64,000 bases of DNA from Emticicia fluvialis (GTDB lineage Bacteria > Bacteroidota > Bacteroidia > Cytophagales > Spirosomataceae): positions 1 to 64,000 of the forward strand of contig NZ_JANUSD010000008.1 of the NCBI RefSeq assembly GCF_024793945.1. Direction: 5' to 3'. Below are positions 36,437 through 46,113 of the stretch, piece after piece. The notes beneath the pieces are model-generated. The model was given only the letters and a program-made list of their open reading frames with translations, was not told the origin of the DNA and ran no database searches. Position 1 is the stretch's first letter. Every line of letters begins with the position of its first letter. The position numbers and the translations under genes were made by a program.

Positions 36437-36953
36437 TAATCAATATCTGTTTATAAAAAGCACAAAGTTCAGGCTTTTTTGTGGGATGCCGAAATACAGG
36501 GGTGTATTTTTCGAAGGCGTTCAGTTTTCAACATAAATACTGGTTCTAGTAAAAACCTTGTTCAGAAGGCCGTAGCCAGAGTAAAGTACCCTAATTACAT
36601 ACTGATGGGGCGGTATTTAATGCCAAAAATCAGCAAATAAAGAAAAATTTCAAATAATACAAACATTTGTGCAATAAGAATTTGTTATTTAAGTTAATAT
36701 TTTGTAACTTCGCACCCTATTTAGCGATACTCTCTTTAAAAACGCTTATCATTCATGAGATTTTTGTCCGATACACAACTTGTTTCACGTAGGGCAGTTG
36801 AACAGGGGCAATTATTTTCTTCACTACGAAATATATATTTTCAGCTGGTTTTATAAGCATAAGTACCTCACTCTCAAGAGTCTGTCATAAGCTTGTTGCT
36901 ATTATGAAACAGCATGTAGTTTAAAAAATTATAAACTTAAAACTTTCAAAGCC
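36437..36953. other. 517-bp divergent gap holding the rpoB promoter and leader
   Basis: Nothing gene-like is seen in the left half. The right half carries the rpoB promoter (36681-36712) and an implied leader of about 230 nt. In the leader there is one short open frame (36755-36856, 33 codons from ATG) and several weak pairings (CGTAG with CTACG, CAACT with AGTTG, ACTCT with AGAGT). No rplJ or rplL remnant and no known RNA gene is recognisable. Confidence 0.6.
36681..36712 (+). promoter_or_regulatory. Promoter of rpoBC
   Basis: TTTG (36681-36684), a 20-bp spacer and TAACTTCG (36705-36712), one base off TAnnTTTG. The spacing is ideal for the Bacteroidota primary sigma factor. Transcription would begin near 36719, giving a leader of about 235 nt. 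Confidence 0.65.
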
Positions 36954-39900
36954 TTGAGTCTTACAGTAACCGGTAGAAAAAGTTTTGCAACGGTTTTTCC
37001 TGCTATTGATTATCCTGATTTTCTGGATGTGCAGGTAAGATCGTTTCAGGATTTCTTCCAGATTGACACACCAGCCGAAAGCCGCAAAAAAGAAGGGCTT
37101 TACAATGTGTTTGCTGAAAACTTCCCAATCGCCGATTCACGCGAGAACTACGTATTGGAGTTTGTTGATTATACAATTGACCCACCGAAATATTCGGTAG
37201 ATGAGTGTATCGACAGAGGTCTTACTTACGCAGTTCCTTTAAAAGCGAAATTACGTTTGATTTGTAATGACGCCGATAACGAGGATTTCGAGACGATTGA
37301 GCAGGAAGTATTCCTGGGCAACATTCCTTATATGAACGAAAGAGGTTCTTTCGTTATCAACGGTGCCGAGCGCGTTATCGTGTCTCAGCTGCACCGTTCT
37401 CCGGGTGTATTCTTCTCTATGAGCAAGCATACAAACGGAACCAAGCTTTACTCTGCCCGTGTGATTCCGATGAAAGGTTCATGGATAGAGTTCTCTACAG
37501 ATGTAAACAACGTTATGTATGCTTACATTGACCGTAAGAAGAAATTCCCGGTTACTACACTTCTTCGTGCCATCGGGTTTGGTTCTGATAAAGAAATCCT
37601 GAACCTGTTTGGTCTTTCAGAAGAAATTCCGGGTTCAAAAGAAGCCCTTACCAAAGCTATCGGCCGTCGCTTAGCAGCACGTGTTCTGAGAACCTGGACT
37701 GAGGACTTTGTTGACGAGGATACAGGTGAGGTGGTATCAATTGACCGTAACGAAGTGATTTTAGAACGTGACTCTATCATTTCGGAAGGTGACATTGATA
37801 TTATCCTGAGCACAGAGCAGAAGTCGGTTATTTTACACCGCGAAGACGCCAACGTTTCAGAATTCAACATTATTTATAACACTTTGCAACGCGATAGCTC
37901 AAACTCTGAAAAAGAGGCCGTTGAGCAGATTTATCGCCAGTTGCGTAACACCGAAGCTCCTGATGAGGCCACTGCCCGTGAGATTATCCAGGGCTTGTTC
38001 TTCTCTGACAAACGTTATGATTTAGGAGAGGTAGGTCGTTACCGTGTAAACACGAAACTGAACCTGACAACTCCATTGGAAACAGGGGTGCTAACCACTG
38101 AAGATATTGTTGAGATTGTTAAGTTCTTAATCAGCCTTATTAACTCTAAGGCGGTAGTCGATGATATCGACCACCTTTCGAATCGTCGTGTGCGTACAGT
38201 AGGCGAGCAGCTATATGCCCAGTTTGGCGTAGGTCTGGCGCGTATGGCACGTACCATCAAAGAACGTATGAACGTTCGTGATAACGAAGATTTCAAACCG
38301 GTTGATTTGATTAATGCCCGTACGCTTTCGTCGGTTATTAACTCATTCTTCGGTACCAACCAGCTGTCGCAGTTTATGGATCAAACCAACCCATTGGCCG
38401 AGATTACGCACAAACGTCGTATGTCTGCCCTTGGGCCGGGAGGTTTGAGCCGCGAGCGTGCCGGTTTCGAGGTTCGTGACGTTCACTATACCCACTATGG
38501 TCGTTTGTGTACTATCGAAACGCCAGAGGGGCCGAACATCGGTCTTATTTCATCGCTTTGTACGTATGCCAAAATCAACAGCATGGGCTTCATTGAAACC
38601 CCATACCTGAAAATTGAGAATGGTAAACTTACCAGCGAACTGATTTATCTGACAGCCGAAGAAGAAGATGGTAAAAACATAGCCATGGCTACGGCCGATG
38701 TAGATAAAGAGGGTAACTTCCTGGTTGATACCTTGAAATGTCGTTATGAGGGTGACTTCCCGATGAAGACTCCTGATTCAATTGACTACATGGATATTGC
38801 CTCTAACCAGATTGTATCGGTTGCTGCATCGTTGATTCCGTTTATTGAACACGATGACGCCAACCGTGCCCTGATGGGTTCAAACATGCAACGCCAGGCA
38901 GTGCCATTGTTACGCCCTGAAGCGCCAATTGTAGGTACAGGTCTTGAAGGCCGCCTGGCTCGTGACTCACGTACCCTTGTAGTAGCAGAAGAAGATGGTG
39001 TGATTGAGTTTGTGGATGCTAACATGATTAAGGTACGTTATAACTGGACCAAAGAACAAAATCTGGTTAGTTTCGATACCAACGTTACCACCTACGAATT
39101 GATTAAGCATCGTCGTACCAACCAGGATACCTGTATCAACATCCGTCCGATTGTATTAAAAGGACAGGAAGTGAAAAAAGGTCAGATTCTGGTAGAAGGA
39201 TATGCTACTCAGGGTGGAGAACTTGCATTGGGTCGTAACCTGTTGGTTGCTTTCATGCCTTGGCAGGGATATAACTTTGAGGATGCCATCGTAATTTCTG
39301 AAAGAGTTGTACGTGAAGATATCTTTACTTCTATCCATATTGAAGAATATGAACTGGAAGTACGTGACACCAAACGTGGTGAAGAGGAGCTAACAGCTGA
39401 GATACCGAACGTTTCGGAAGAAACCGTTAAAAACCTTGACGAAAACGGTATTGTACGCATTGGTACAAGAGTAAAAGAAGGAGATATTCTGATTGGTAAG
39501 ATTACACCAAAAGGTGAGTCTGACCCAACACCTGAAGAAAAACTTTTACGTGCCATCTTTGGCGACAAAGCCGGCGACGTGAAAGATGCTTCGAAGAAAG
39601 CGCCACCATCAATGGACGGTGTGATTATTGATACAAAATTATTCTCTCGCCCAAGTAAAGAAGAGCGTTCGAAACACAAAGACGAGCTGAAAGCCCTGAT
39701 GAAAAAACACAGCAGAGCTTTGATTGAATTGCGTGACAGAATGCTTGATAAAATCGTGGAATTGCTTGACGGCAAAACTTCGGCAGGCGTGAAACATAAA
39801 TTCGGTGATGAGCTGATATCGAAAGGCGTGAAATTCAACCGTTCGAATATTGCCAACAACTTGTTCCCGGATAAAAACAATTATGTTGACGAAAGCCAGT

Positions 39901-40811
39901 ATAACGTGCCTGAAGAGGTTAACCTTTTGGGAGACGTGATTCTGGATGGTTGGACAGATGAGTTAGACACCAACAAACTGGTAGTAGCGCTTTGTAAAAA
40001 CTACCTGGCTCGCCGTAGCGAGGTAATCGGCCGTTTCAAACGTGAAAGATTCGTTCTTGAAGTAGGTGATGAGCTACCGGCAGGTATCGTGAAACTTGCT
40101 AAAGTTTACATTGCTAAAAAACGTAAACTGAAAGTAGGTGATAAAATGGCGGGTCGCCACGGAAACAAAGGGGTTGTTGCCAGAATTGTGCGTGACGAAG
40201 ACATGCCATTCCTGGAAGACGGCACAACAATGGATATCGTGCTGAACCCACTTGGGGTACCTTCTCGTATGAACATCGGTCAGCTTTATGAAGTTGTACT
40301 GGGTCTTGCGGGTCGTAAGTTAGGTCGTAAATATGCTACACCAATCTTTGACGGCGCTACTGAGCAACAGGTTTCGGCAGAGTTGTCAGAAGCGGGGCTT
40401 CCTCCGTTTGGTCGTTCGCAGCTATACAACGGTCTTTCGGGTGAGCCATTCGATCAGAAAGTTACGGTAGGTATCATGTACATGATGAAACTGGGCCACT
40501 TGGTTGATGATAAAATGCACGCCCGTTCTATCGGACCATACTCTCTTATTACACAACAACCGCTGGGTGGTAAAGCACAGTTTGGTGGTCAGCGTTTCGG
40601 AGAGATGGAGGTGTGGGCGCTTGAGGCCTTTGGTGCGTCTCATATCCTGCAGGAGATTCTGACAGTTAAGTCTGACGACGTGGTGGGCCGTGCGAAAGCA
40701 TACGAGGCTATCGTTAAAGGAGAAAACCTTCCGAAAGCCAACATCCCAGAGTCATTTAACGTATTAGTGCACGAGCTGAGAGGCCTTGCACTTGAAATTA
40801 CCCTGCAATAA
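36954..40811 (+). CDS. rpoB: DNA-directed RNA polymerase beta subunit
   Basis: Catalytic core subunit of RNA polymerase, 1285 residues, full length for Bacteroidota. The rifampicin region reads GTNQLSQFMDQTNPLAEITH...SALGPGG, with the Asp, His and Ser that mutate in resistant strains unchanged (susceptible type). The C-terminal clamp region with GGKAQFGGQRFGEMEVWALE is intact. The start is TTG at 36954: the frame has a stop at 36888-36890, contains no ATG or GTG before 36954, and the conserved DYPDFLDVQ lies at residues 19-27. Codon use is biased as in highly expressed genes. It is followed after 78 bp by rpoC. Unusually, no ribosomal protein genes precede it. Confidence 0.98.
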   Translation: MSLTVTGRKSFATVFPAIDYPDFLDVQVRSFQDFFQIDTPAESRKKEGLYNVFAENFPIADSRENYVLEFVDYTIDPPKYSVDECIDRGLTYAVPLKAKLRLICNDADNEDFETIEQEVFLGNIPYMNERGSFVINGAERVIVSQLHRSPGVFFSMSKHTNGTKLYSARVIPMKGSWIEFSTDVNNVMYAYIDRKKKFPVTTLLRAIGFGSDKEILNLFGLSEEIPGSKEALTKAIGRRLAARVLRTWTEDFVDEDTGEVVSIDRNEVILERDSIISEGDIDIILSTEQKSVILHREDANVSEFNIIYNTLQRDSSNSEKEAVEQIYRQLRNTEAPDEATAREIIQGLFFSDKRYDLGEVGRYRVNTKLNLTTPLETGVLTTEDIVEIVKFLISLINSKAVVDDIDHLSNRRVRTVGEQLYAQFGVGLARMARTIKERMNVRDNEDFKPVDLINARTLSSVINSFFGTNQLSQFMDQTNPLAEITHKRRMSALGPGGLSRERAGFEVRDVHYTHYGRLCTIETPEGPNIGLISSLCTYAKINSMGFIETPYLKIENGKLTSELIYLTAEEEDGKNIAMATADVDKEGNFLVDTLKCRYEGDFPMKTPDSIDYMDIASNQIVSVAASLIPFIEHDDANRALMGSNMQRQAVPLLRPEAPIVGTGLEGRLARDSRTLVVAEEDGVIEFVDANMIKVRYNWTKEQNLVSFDTNVTTYELIKHRRTNQDTCINIRPIVLKGQEVKKGQILVEGYATQGGELALGRNLLVAFMPWQGYNFEDAIVISERVVREDIFTSIHIEEYELEVRDTKRGEEELTAEIPNVSEETVKNLDENGIVRIGTRVKEGDILIGKITPKGESDPTPEEKLLRAIFGDKAGDVKDASKKAPPSMDGVIIDTKLFSRPSKEERSKHKDELKALMKKHSRALIELRDRMLDKIVELLDGKTSAGVKHKFGDELISKGVKFNRSNIANNLFPDKNNYVDESQYNVPEEVNLLGDVILDGWTDELDTNKLVVALCKNYLARRSEVIGRFKRERFVLEVGDELPAGIVKLAKVYIAKKRKLKVGDKMAGRHGNKGVVARIVRDEDMPFLEDGTTMDIVLNPLGVPSRMNIGQLYEVVLGLAGRKLGRKYATPIFDGATEQQVSAELSEAGLPPFGRSQLYNGLSGEPFDQKVTVGIMYMMKLGHLVDDKMHARSIGPYSLITQQPLGGKAQFGGQRFGEMEVWALEAFGASHILQEILTVKSDDVVGRAKAYEAIVKGENLPKANIPESFNVLVHELRGLALEITLQ

Positions 40812-40822
40812 GCAATATTACC

Positions 40823-40848
40823 TGCGTGTTTCTTTCGGGAAACACGCA
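40823..40848 (+). repeat. Hairpin between rpoB and rpoC
   Basis: TGCGTGTTTC and GAAACACGCA form a perfect 10-bp stem with loop TTTCGG, 11 bp past the rpoB stop. No immediate T-run follows (TCAGATTTTAAA), so full termination is unlikely. An RNase processing site or partial attenuator is more plausible. Confidence 0.7.
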
Positions 40849-40889
40849 TCAGATTTTAAAAAATCATTTTCACATCAATCATAAGGAAA

Positions 40890-43800
40890 ATGTCTTTAAA
40901 GAAAAATAAAAAACTTAACAGCGACTTCAACAGCATAACCATCAGCTTGGCTTCACCTGAGTCAATCCTGGAAAGCTCGTTTGGAGAAGTTACACAGCCG
41001 GAAACTATCAACTATCGTACATACAAACCCGAAATGGGTGGTTTGTTTTGCGAGCGTATTTTCGGACCTGTGAAAGACTGGGAGTGTCATTGTGGTAAAT
41101 ATAAGCGTATTCGTTACAAAGGCATTATCTGCGACCGTTGTGGTGTAGAGGTAACCGAAAAGAAAGTGCGCCGCGAGCGCATGGGGCATATCGAACTGGT
41201 AGTACCTGTGGCGCATATCTGGTACTTCCGCAGTTTACCTAACAAAATCGGGTATTTGTTAGGAATGTCGTCTAAGAAGCTTGACCAAATTATTTATTAT
41301 GAACGCTACGTGGTTGTTCAGCCGGGTATCAAGGCAGAAGATGGTATCTCTGCCAACGACTTCCTGACTGAAGAAGAATATCTTGACATTGTTGATAAAC
41401 TGCCAAGAGAAAACCAGATGCTTGACGATAAAGACCCGAACAAATTTATCGCCAAAATGGGTGCAGAAGCATTAGAAATGATGCTTTCTCGTATCAAGCT
41501 GGATGAATTGTCTTATGACTTACGCCACGCCGCCGCTACTGATACTTCTCAACAACGTAAAGCTGAGGCTTTGAAACGTCTGAAAGTGGTAGAGGCATTG
41601 CGTGACGCCAATACACGTATTGAAAACAAACCAGAGTGGATGGTTATCCGTATGGTGCCGGTTATTCCACCAGAATTGCGTCCGCTTGTACCTCTTGATG
41701 GTGGTCGTTTCGCAACTTCTGACCTGAATGACCTTTACCGCCGTGTGATTATCCGTAACAACCGTTTGAAACGTCTGTTGGAAATCAAAGCGCCTGAGGT
41801 AATCTTGCGTAACGAAAAACGTATGTTGCAAGAGGCTGTCGATTCACTTTTCGACAACTCTCGTAAAGTAAACGCCGTTCGTTCTGAAGGTAACCGTGCT
41901 TTGAAATCACTTTCAGATATGTTGAAAGGTAAACAAGGCCGTTTCCGCCAGAACCTTTTAGGTAAACGTGTTGACTACTCGGGTCGTTCGGTAATTGTGG
42001 TAGGTCCTGAATTGAAACTACATGAGTGCGGTTTGCCAAAAGATATGGCAGCAGAGCTGTTTAAACCGTTTATTATCAGAAAACTGATTGAACGCGGAAT
42101 TGTGAAAACAGTGAAATCTGCCAAGAAAATTGTTGACAGAAAAGATGCCGTAGTTTGGGATATTCTTGAAAACGTATTGAAAGGCCACCCGGTTCTGCTA
42201 AACCGTGCCCCTACGCTTCACCGCTTGGGTATTCAGGCTTTCCAGCCTAAATTGGTAGAGGGTAAGGCTATCCAGTTGCACCCATTAGTTTGTACGGCCT
42301 TCAACGCCGACTTTGACGGTGACCAGATGGCGGTACACGTGCCGCTTGGCCAGGAAGCCATCATGGAGGCATCTATCCTGATGCTGGCTTCGCACAACAT
42401 CCTGAACCCTGCCAATGGTGCGCCAATTACGGTACCATCGCAAGACATGGTGTTGGGTCTGTACTACGTAACTAAAGGACGTGTTTCTTCTGCTGATGAT
42501 CCGGTTCCTGGTGATGGAATGACATTCTATTCTCCTGAAGAGGTAATCATTGCCTTGAACGAAGGTAGAATCTCTAAACACGCACACATTAAATGCCGTG
42601 TGAAAGTGAAAGATGAAAACGGCCAGTTGGTATTGAAAATAGTAAATACAGTGGCAGGTCGTATTCTGTTCAACCAGTGTGTGCCTGAAGAAGTAGGTTA
42701 TCTTGACGAATTGTTGACCAAGAAAAAACTTCAACAGTTGATTGGTCGCGTATTTAAAGAAGCCGGATATGCCCGTACAGCAAAATTCCTTGATGATATT
42801 AAAGAACTGGGTTATCAGACGGCCTTCAGAGGAGGTTTGTCAATCGGTTTGGATAACATCATTATACCGGAAGAAAAAACAAAATTGATCACCGATGCCA
42901 AAGCAGAAGTAGAAGAGGTACAAAACAACTATATGTTTGGTATCATTACCGAGCGTGAGCGTTACAACCAGATTATTGATATCTGGGGCCGTGTAAACAC
43001 ACGTATCCGTGAGGTATTGTTGAGACAATTAGAAGCAGACCAGAAAGGTTTCAACCCAATCTATATGATGATGCACTCTGGTGCACGTGGTTCGCAAGAG
43101 CAGGTGCGTCAGTTGGGTGGTATGCGTGGATTGATGGCGAAACCACAGAAAAATATTCAGGGTTCAGTAGGTGAAATCATCGAGAACCCGATTTTGTCAA
43201 ACTTCAAAGAAGGCCTTGACGTACTAGAGTACTTTATCTCTACCCATGGTGCCCGTAAAGGTTTGGCCGATACAGCCTTGAAAACAGCCGATGCGGGTTA
43301 TCTGACACGTCGTTTGCATGACGTAGCTCAGGACGTGGTAGTAAACGAAGTAGACTGCGGTACACTACGCGGTATTCAGGTTTCTGCATTGAAAGACAAC
43401 GAAGATATCGTTGAGCCGTTATCAGAACGTATCCTGGGTCGTACATCAGTTTATGATATCATTGACCCACTTACCAAAAAACTGATTATCAAGTCAGGTG
43501 AGGAAATTACTGAAGAAATTGCTGCTGAAATTGACGAAACAGCCATTGAAACAGTAGAGATTCGTTCGGCATTGACTTGCGAAACGCAAACAGGTGTGTG
43601 TTCGAAATGTTACGGACGTAACCTGGCAACCGGCCGTATGGCCGACATCGGTGAAGCTGTGGGTGTTATTGCCTCGCAGTCAATCGGTGAGCCTGGTACA
43701 CAGCTTACACTTCGTACGTTCCACACAGGGGGTACTGCCCAGAACGTTGCCTCTGATGCCAGCATCAAAGCCAAATTCGGTGGGGTTGTTCAACTGGAAG

Positions 43801-45206
43801 AGATGCGTACCGTACAATCGTCTGACCGTGAAGGTAACGAAATTACCATCGTGTTGGGTCGTCGTGGTGAAATCCGTATCGTTGAAGAAGGTACCAATAA
43901 CATCCTGATTACCAATAACGTACCTTACGGTGCTACGCTTGAAGTAAAAGATGGCGATGTTGTGAAGAAAGGTGACCCGCTTTGTCACTGGGATCAGTTC
44001 AATGCCGTTATTCTTTCTGAGTTGGATGGTACCATTGAGTACGAAGCCATCGAAGAAAATATTACCTTTAAAGAAGAGGCTGACGAACAGACCGGTTTCC
44101 GTGATAAGGTTATTATCGAGTCTAAAGACCGTTCTAAAAACCCGGCCATTATTATCAGAACCGCCAGCGGCGAAGACGAAAAAGCATATAACTTACCTGT
44201 AATGGCACGTTTGACTGTAGAAAACGGTCAGGCTATCAAAGCAGGTCAGGTTCTGGCCAAGATTCCTCGCGCTATTAATATGAACCGCGACATCACCGGT
44301 GGTTTGCCTCGTGTAACCGAGTTATTTGAGGCTCGTAACCCATCGAACCCTGCCGTTGTTTCTGAGATTGACGGTATCGTTCAGTACGGTAATGTTAAAC
44401 GTGGTAACCGTGAGATTTTTGTAGAAGCAAAAGACGGTGTTAAAATGAAATACATGGTGCCTCTGTCGAAACTGATTCTGGTACAGGATGGTGACTTCGT
44501 TTTAGCTGGTGACCCACTATCTGATGGCGCCATTACTCCGGCTGATATTCTACGTATCAAAGGGCCTACCGCCGTTCAGGAATACCTCGTTAACGAAGTA
44601 CAGGCCGTTTATCGCCAGCAAGGTGTGAAGATTTCAGACAAGCACATTGAGGTTATTGTACGTCAGATGATGCAGAAAGTTGAAATCGTTGATTCAGGAG
44701 ATACTTTGTTCCTTGAATACCAGATGGTAGATAAATGGGTGGTTCGTTTAGCGAACGACAAAATTATGGACAAAAAAGTAGTAATGGATGCCGGTGCTTC
44801 TGACAAGTTTAAGCCTGGTCAGATTATCACCGCCCGCGAAATGCGTGATGAAAACAGCCGTTTAAAACGTGCTGACCTTGCGCAGATTCAGGTGCGTGAT
44901 GCCATGCCGGCCGTTTCTCGTCCTACCTTGCAAGGTATCACTACTGCTTCGTTAGGTACAGAGTCATTCATTTCTGCGGCATCGTTCCAGGAAACCACCA
45001 AAGTATTGTCAGAGGCTGCTGTAAGAGGTAAGCGCGATATGCTTGAAGGTTTGAAAGAAAACGTTATCGTAGGTCACCTGATTCCTGCCGGAACTGGTAA
45101 CCGTAAATACCAGAACATTCTGGTTGGTAGCAAAGCTGAACTGGAAGCCGCCGCTGAAAAGCGTCGCTCTCAGGAAGCTGCGAAACAACGCAGAGAATAT
45201 GTGTAA
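40890..45206 (+). CDS. rpoC: DNA-directed RNA polymerase beta' subunit
   Basis: Catalytic core subunit of RNA polymerase, 1438 residues, normal for the phylum. The N-terminal zinc site is C66-H-C68...C81-D-R-C84. The active-site Mg motif is NADFDGDQM with Asp474, Asp476 and Asp478. The second zinc site (CETQTGVCSKCYGRNLATG) lies before the SIGEPGTQLTLRTFHTGG trigger-helix region. An ATAAGGAAA sequence before the ATG is Shine-Dalgarno-like. It is cotranscribed with rpoB and followed by a strong terminator. Confidence 0.98.
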   Translation: MSLKKNKKLNSDFNSITISLASPESILESSFGEVTQPETINYRTYKPEMGGLFCERIFGPVKDWECHCGKYKRIRYKGIICDRCGVEVTEKKVRRERMGHIELVVPVAHIWYFRSLPNKIGYLLGMSSKKLDQIIYYERYVVVQPGIKAEDGISANDFLTEEEYLDIVDKLPRENQMLDDKDPNKFIAKMGAEALEMMLSRIKLDELSYDLRHAAATDTSQQRKAEALKRLKVVEALRDANTRIENKPEWMVIRMVPVIPPELRPLVPLDGGRFATSDLNDLYRRVIIRNNRLKRLLEIKAPEVILRNEKRMLQEAVDSLFDNSRKVNAVRSEGNRALKSLSDMLKGKQGRFRQNLLGKRVDYSGRSVIVVGPELKLHECGLPKDMAAELFKPFIIRKLIERGIVKTVKSAKKIVDRKDAVVWDILENVLKGHPVLLNRAPTLHRLGIQAFQPKLVEGKAIQLHPLVCTAFNADFDGDQMAVHVPLGQEAIMEASILMLASHNILNPANGAPITVPSQDMVLGLYYVTKGRVSSADDPVPGDGMTFYSPEEVIIALNEGRISKHAHIKCRVKVKDENGQLVLKIVNTVAGRILFNQCVPEEVGYLDELLTKKKLQQLIGRVFKEAGYARTAKFLDDIKELGYQTAFRGGLSIGLDNIIIPEEKTKLITDAKAEVEEVQNNYMFGIITERERYNQIIDIWGRVNTRIREVLLRQLEADQKGFNPIYMMMHSGARGSQEQVRQLGGMRGLMAKPQKNIQGSVGEIIENPILSNFKEGLDVLEYFISTHGARKGLADTALKTADAGYLTRRLHDVAQDVVVNEVDCGTLRGIQVSALKDNEDIVEPLSERILGRTSVYDIIDPLTKKLIIKSGEEITEEIAAEIDETAIETVEIRSALTCETQTGVCSKCYGRNLATGRMADIGEAVGVIASQSIGEPGTQLTLRTFHTGGTAQNVASDASIKAKFGGVVQLEEMRTVQSSDREGNEITIVLGRRGEIRIVEEGTNNILITNNVPYGATLEVKDGDVVKKGDPLCHWDQFNAVILSELDGTIEYEAIEENITFKEEADEQTGFRDKVIIESKDRSKNPAIIIRTASGEDEKAYNLPVMARLTVENGQAIKAGQVLAKIPRAINMNRDITGGLPRVTELFEARNPSNPAVVSEIDGIVQYGNVKRGNREIFVEAKDGVKMKYMVPLSKLILVQDGDFVLAGDPLSDGAITPADILRIKGPTAVQEYLVNEVQAVYRQQGVKISDKHIEVIVRQMMQKVEIVDSGDTLFLEYQMVDKWVVRLANDKIMDKKVVMDAGASDKFKPGQIITAREMRDENSRLKRADLAQIQVRDAMPAVSRPTLQGITTASLGTESFISAASFQETTKVLSEAAVRGKRDMLEGLKENVIVGHLIPAGTGNRKYQNILVGSKAELEAAAEKRRSQEAAKQRREYV

Positions 45207-45247
45207 ATAATACAGTGATTTAAGTCTTTGAATCACGTAATGATAAG

Positions 45248-45288
45248 AACTCCTCCCTGCCTTTTGGTGGGGAGGAGTTTGTTTTTTA
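45248..45288 (+). terminator. Terminator of rpoBC
   Basis: AACTCCTCCC and GGGAGGAGTT form a perfect 10-bp stem with a 12-base loop, followed by TTTGTTTTTT. It starts 41 bp past the rpoC stop. Confidence 0.92.
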
Positions 45289-45376
45289 TTGGGGTTATTA
45301 ACGTATTCAGCATTACCTTAAGTTGGTAGTTTTATTTTTTTTGTAGGAACAAAATCTACAACAAATGGGGTATTAT

Positions 45377-45402
45377 TACCTTTTTGGGCTAGTAAAAAGG
45401 TA
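45377..45402. repeat. Inverted repeat upstream of the fasciclin gene (distal)
   Basis: TACCTTTTT (45377-45385), spacer of eight bases, AAAAAGGTA (45394-45402): perfect 9-bp arms. It may be an operator or a leader hairpin. Confidence 0.5.
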
Positions 45403-45440
45403 GATAAAAGGTGTGGAATGTTTTCTTTATAGTTAATACA

Positions 45441-45455
45441 GAGCCTGACAGGCTC
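45441..45455. repeat. Palindrome upstream of the fasciclin gene (proximal)
   Basis: GAGCCTG-A-CAGGCTC, perfect 7-bp arms around one base, ending 32 bp before the ATG. The single-base centre makes a protein-binding site more likely than an RNA hairpin. Confidence 0.5.
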
Positions 45456-45487
45456 CGTAACTAATTTTCACATAAACCAATAAAAGC

Positions 45488-46045
45488 ATGAAAACTATAT
45501 CATTGTTATTAGTGTCTGCTTTCATTTCATTTGCGACACTTGCGCAGCAGTCAGACGCAAGAAAGGTGTCAGTTGGCGGCGCAGAGATGAGTTCTTATAA
45601 GAATGTGGTGACAAATCTGGAGAATTCGAGAGACCATACCAAGTTTATTTCGGCGGTTAAAGCGGTAGGGTTATCCAATGCGCTGCAAGGGCCAGGGCTA
45701 TTTACTGTTTTAGCGCCTACAAATGACGCTTTTGCCAGAATTGCTTCAAGACAATCTAAATCGGCGCTAAACAAGGTTTTGTTATACCACGTAATAGATG
45801 GTATCTGGGATTCAAACAGTATAAAAACCGCCGTGAATGGAAACGGTGGATCGGTATCAGTAAAGACTATGCAAGGCGGGTATCTTAAGTTTACAACCAG
45901 CGGAGATAACATAGTTATTACTGACGAAAGCGGTGCTATTGCATCAATTACCTCTAAGCCAATATACCAGAGTAACGGTATAACTTATGTGGTAGATTCA
46001 ATACTGATGCCTTCTGAAAGCAAAATGGTAGTAAGTAGGCAATAA
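45488..46045 (+). CDS. Exported fasciclin-domain protein
   Basis: Protein of 185 residues: signal peptide about 1-19, then one fasciclin (FAS1) domain with the two family motifs, GPGLFTVLAPTNDAFARI (about 75-92) and KVLLYHVIDG, ending with YVVDSILMP. FAS1 domains mediate adhesion in the envelope or extracellular matrix; in environmental Bacteroidota such small proteins are often stress-induced. It is a single-gene unit. The 198-bp region before it has two inverted repeats and no clear -7 element, so an alternative sigma factor or specific regulator is possible. Confidence 0.92.
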   Translation: MKTISLLLVSAFISFATLAQQSDARKVSVGGAEMSSYKNVVTNLENSRDHTKFISAVKAVGLSNALQGPGLFTVLAPTNDAFARIASRQSKSALNKVLLYHVIDGIWDSNSIKTAVNGNGGSVSVKTMQGGYLKFTTSGDNIVITDESGAIASITSKPIYQSNGITYVVDSILMPSESKMVVSRQ

Positions 46046-46070
46046 GAAAATCAGCGGGTTAATATATAAA

Positions 46071-46113
46071 GCAGTAAGAGGTTATTCAGATAACCTTTTG
46101 CTGTTTTTGTTTT
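46071..46113 (+). terminator. Terminator of the fasciclin gene
   Basis: CAGTAAGAGGTTAT pairs with ATAACCTTTTGCTG (two G-T pairs), loop TCAG, followed by TTTTGTTTT. The T-run overlaps the last bases of the convergent ogt gene. Confidence 0.85.

Noticed and set aside
36437..36720. Possible structural RNA gene upstream of rpoB
   Set aside because: No RNase P, tmRNA, SRP or tRNA signature can be recognised.
39209..39880. A 223-codon minus-strand open frame inside rpoB
   Set aside because: Antisense to a conserved essential gene, Ser/Arg/Phe-rich composition typical of a shadow frame, and no promoter.
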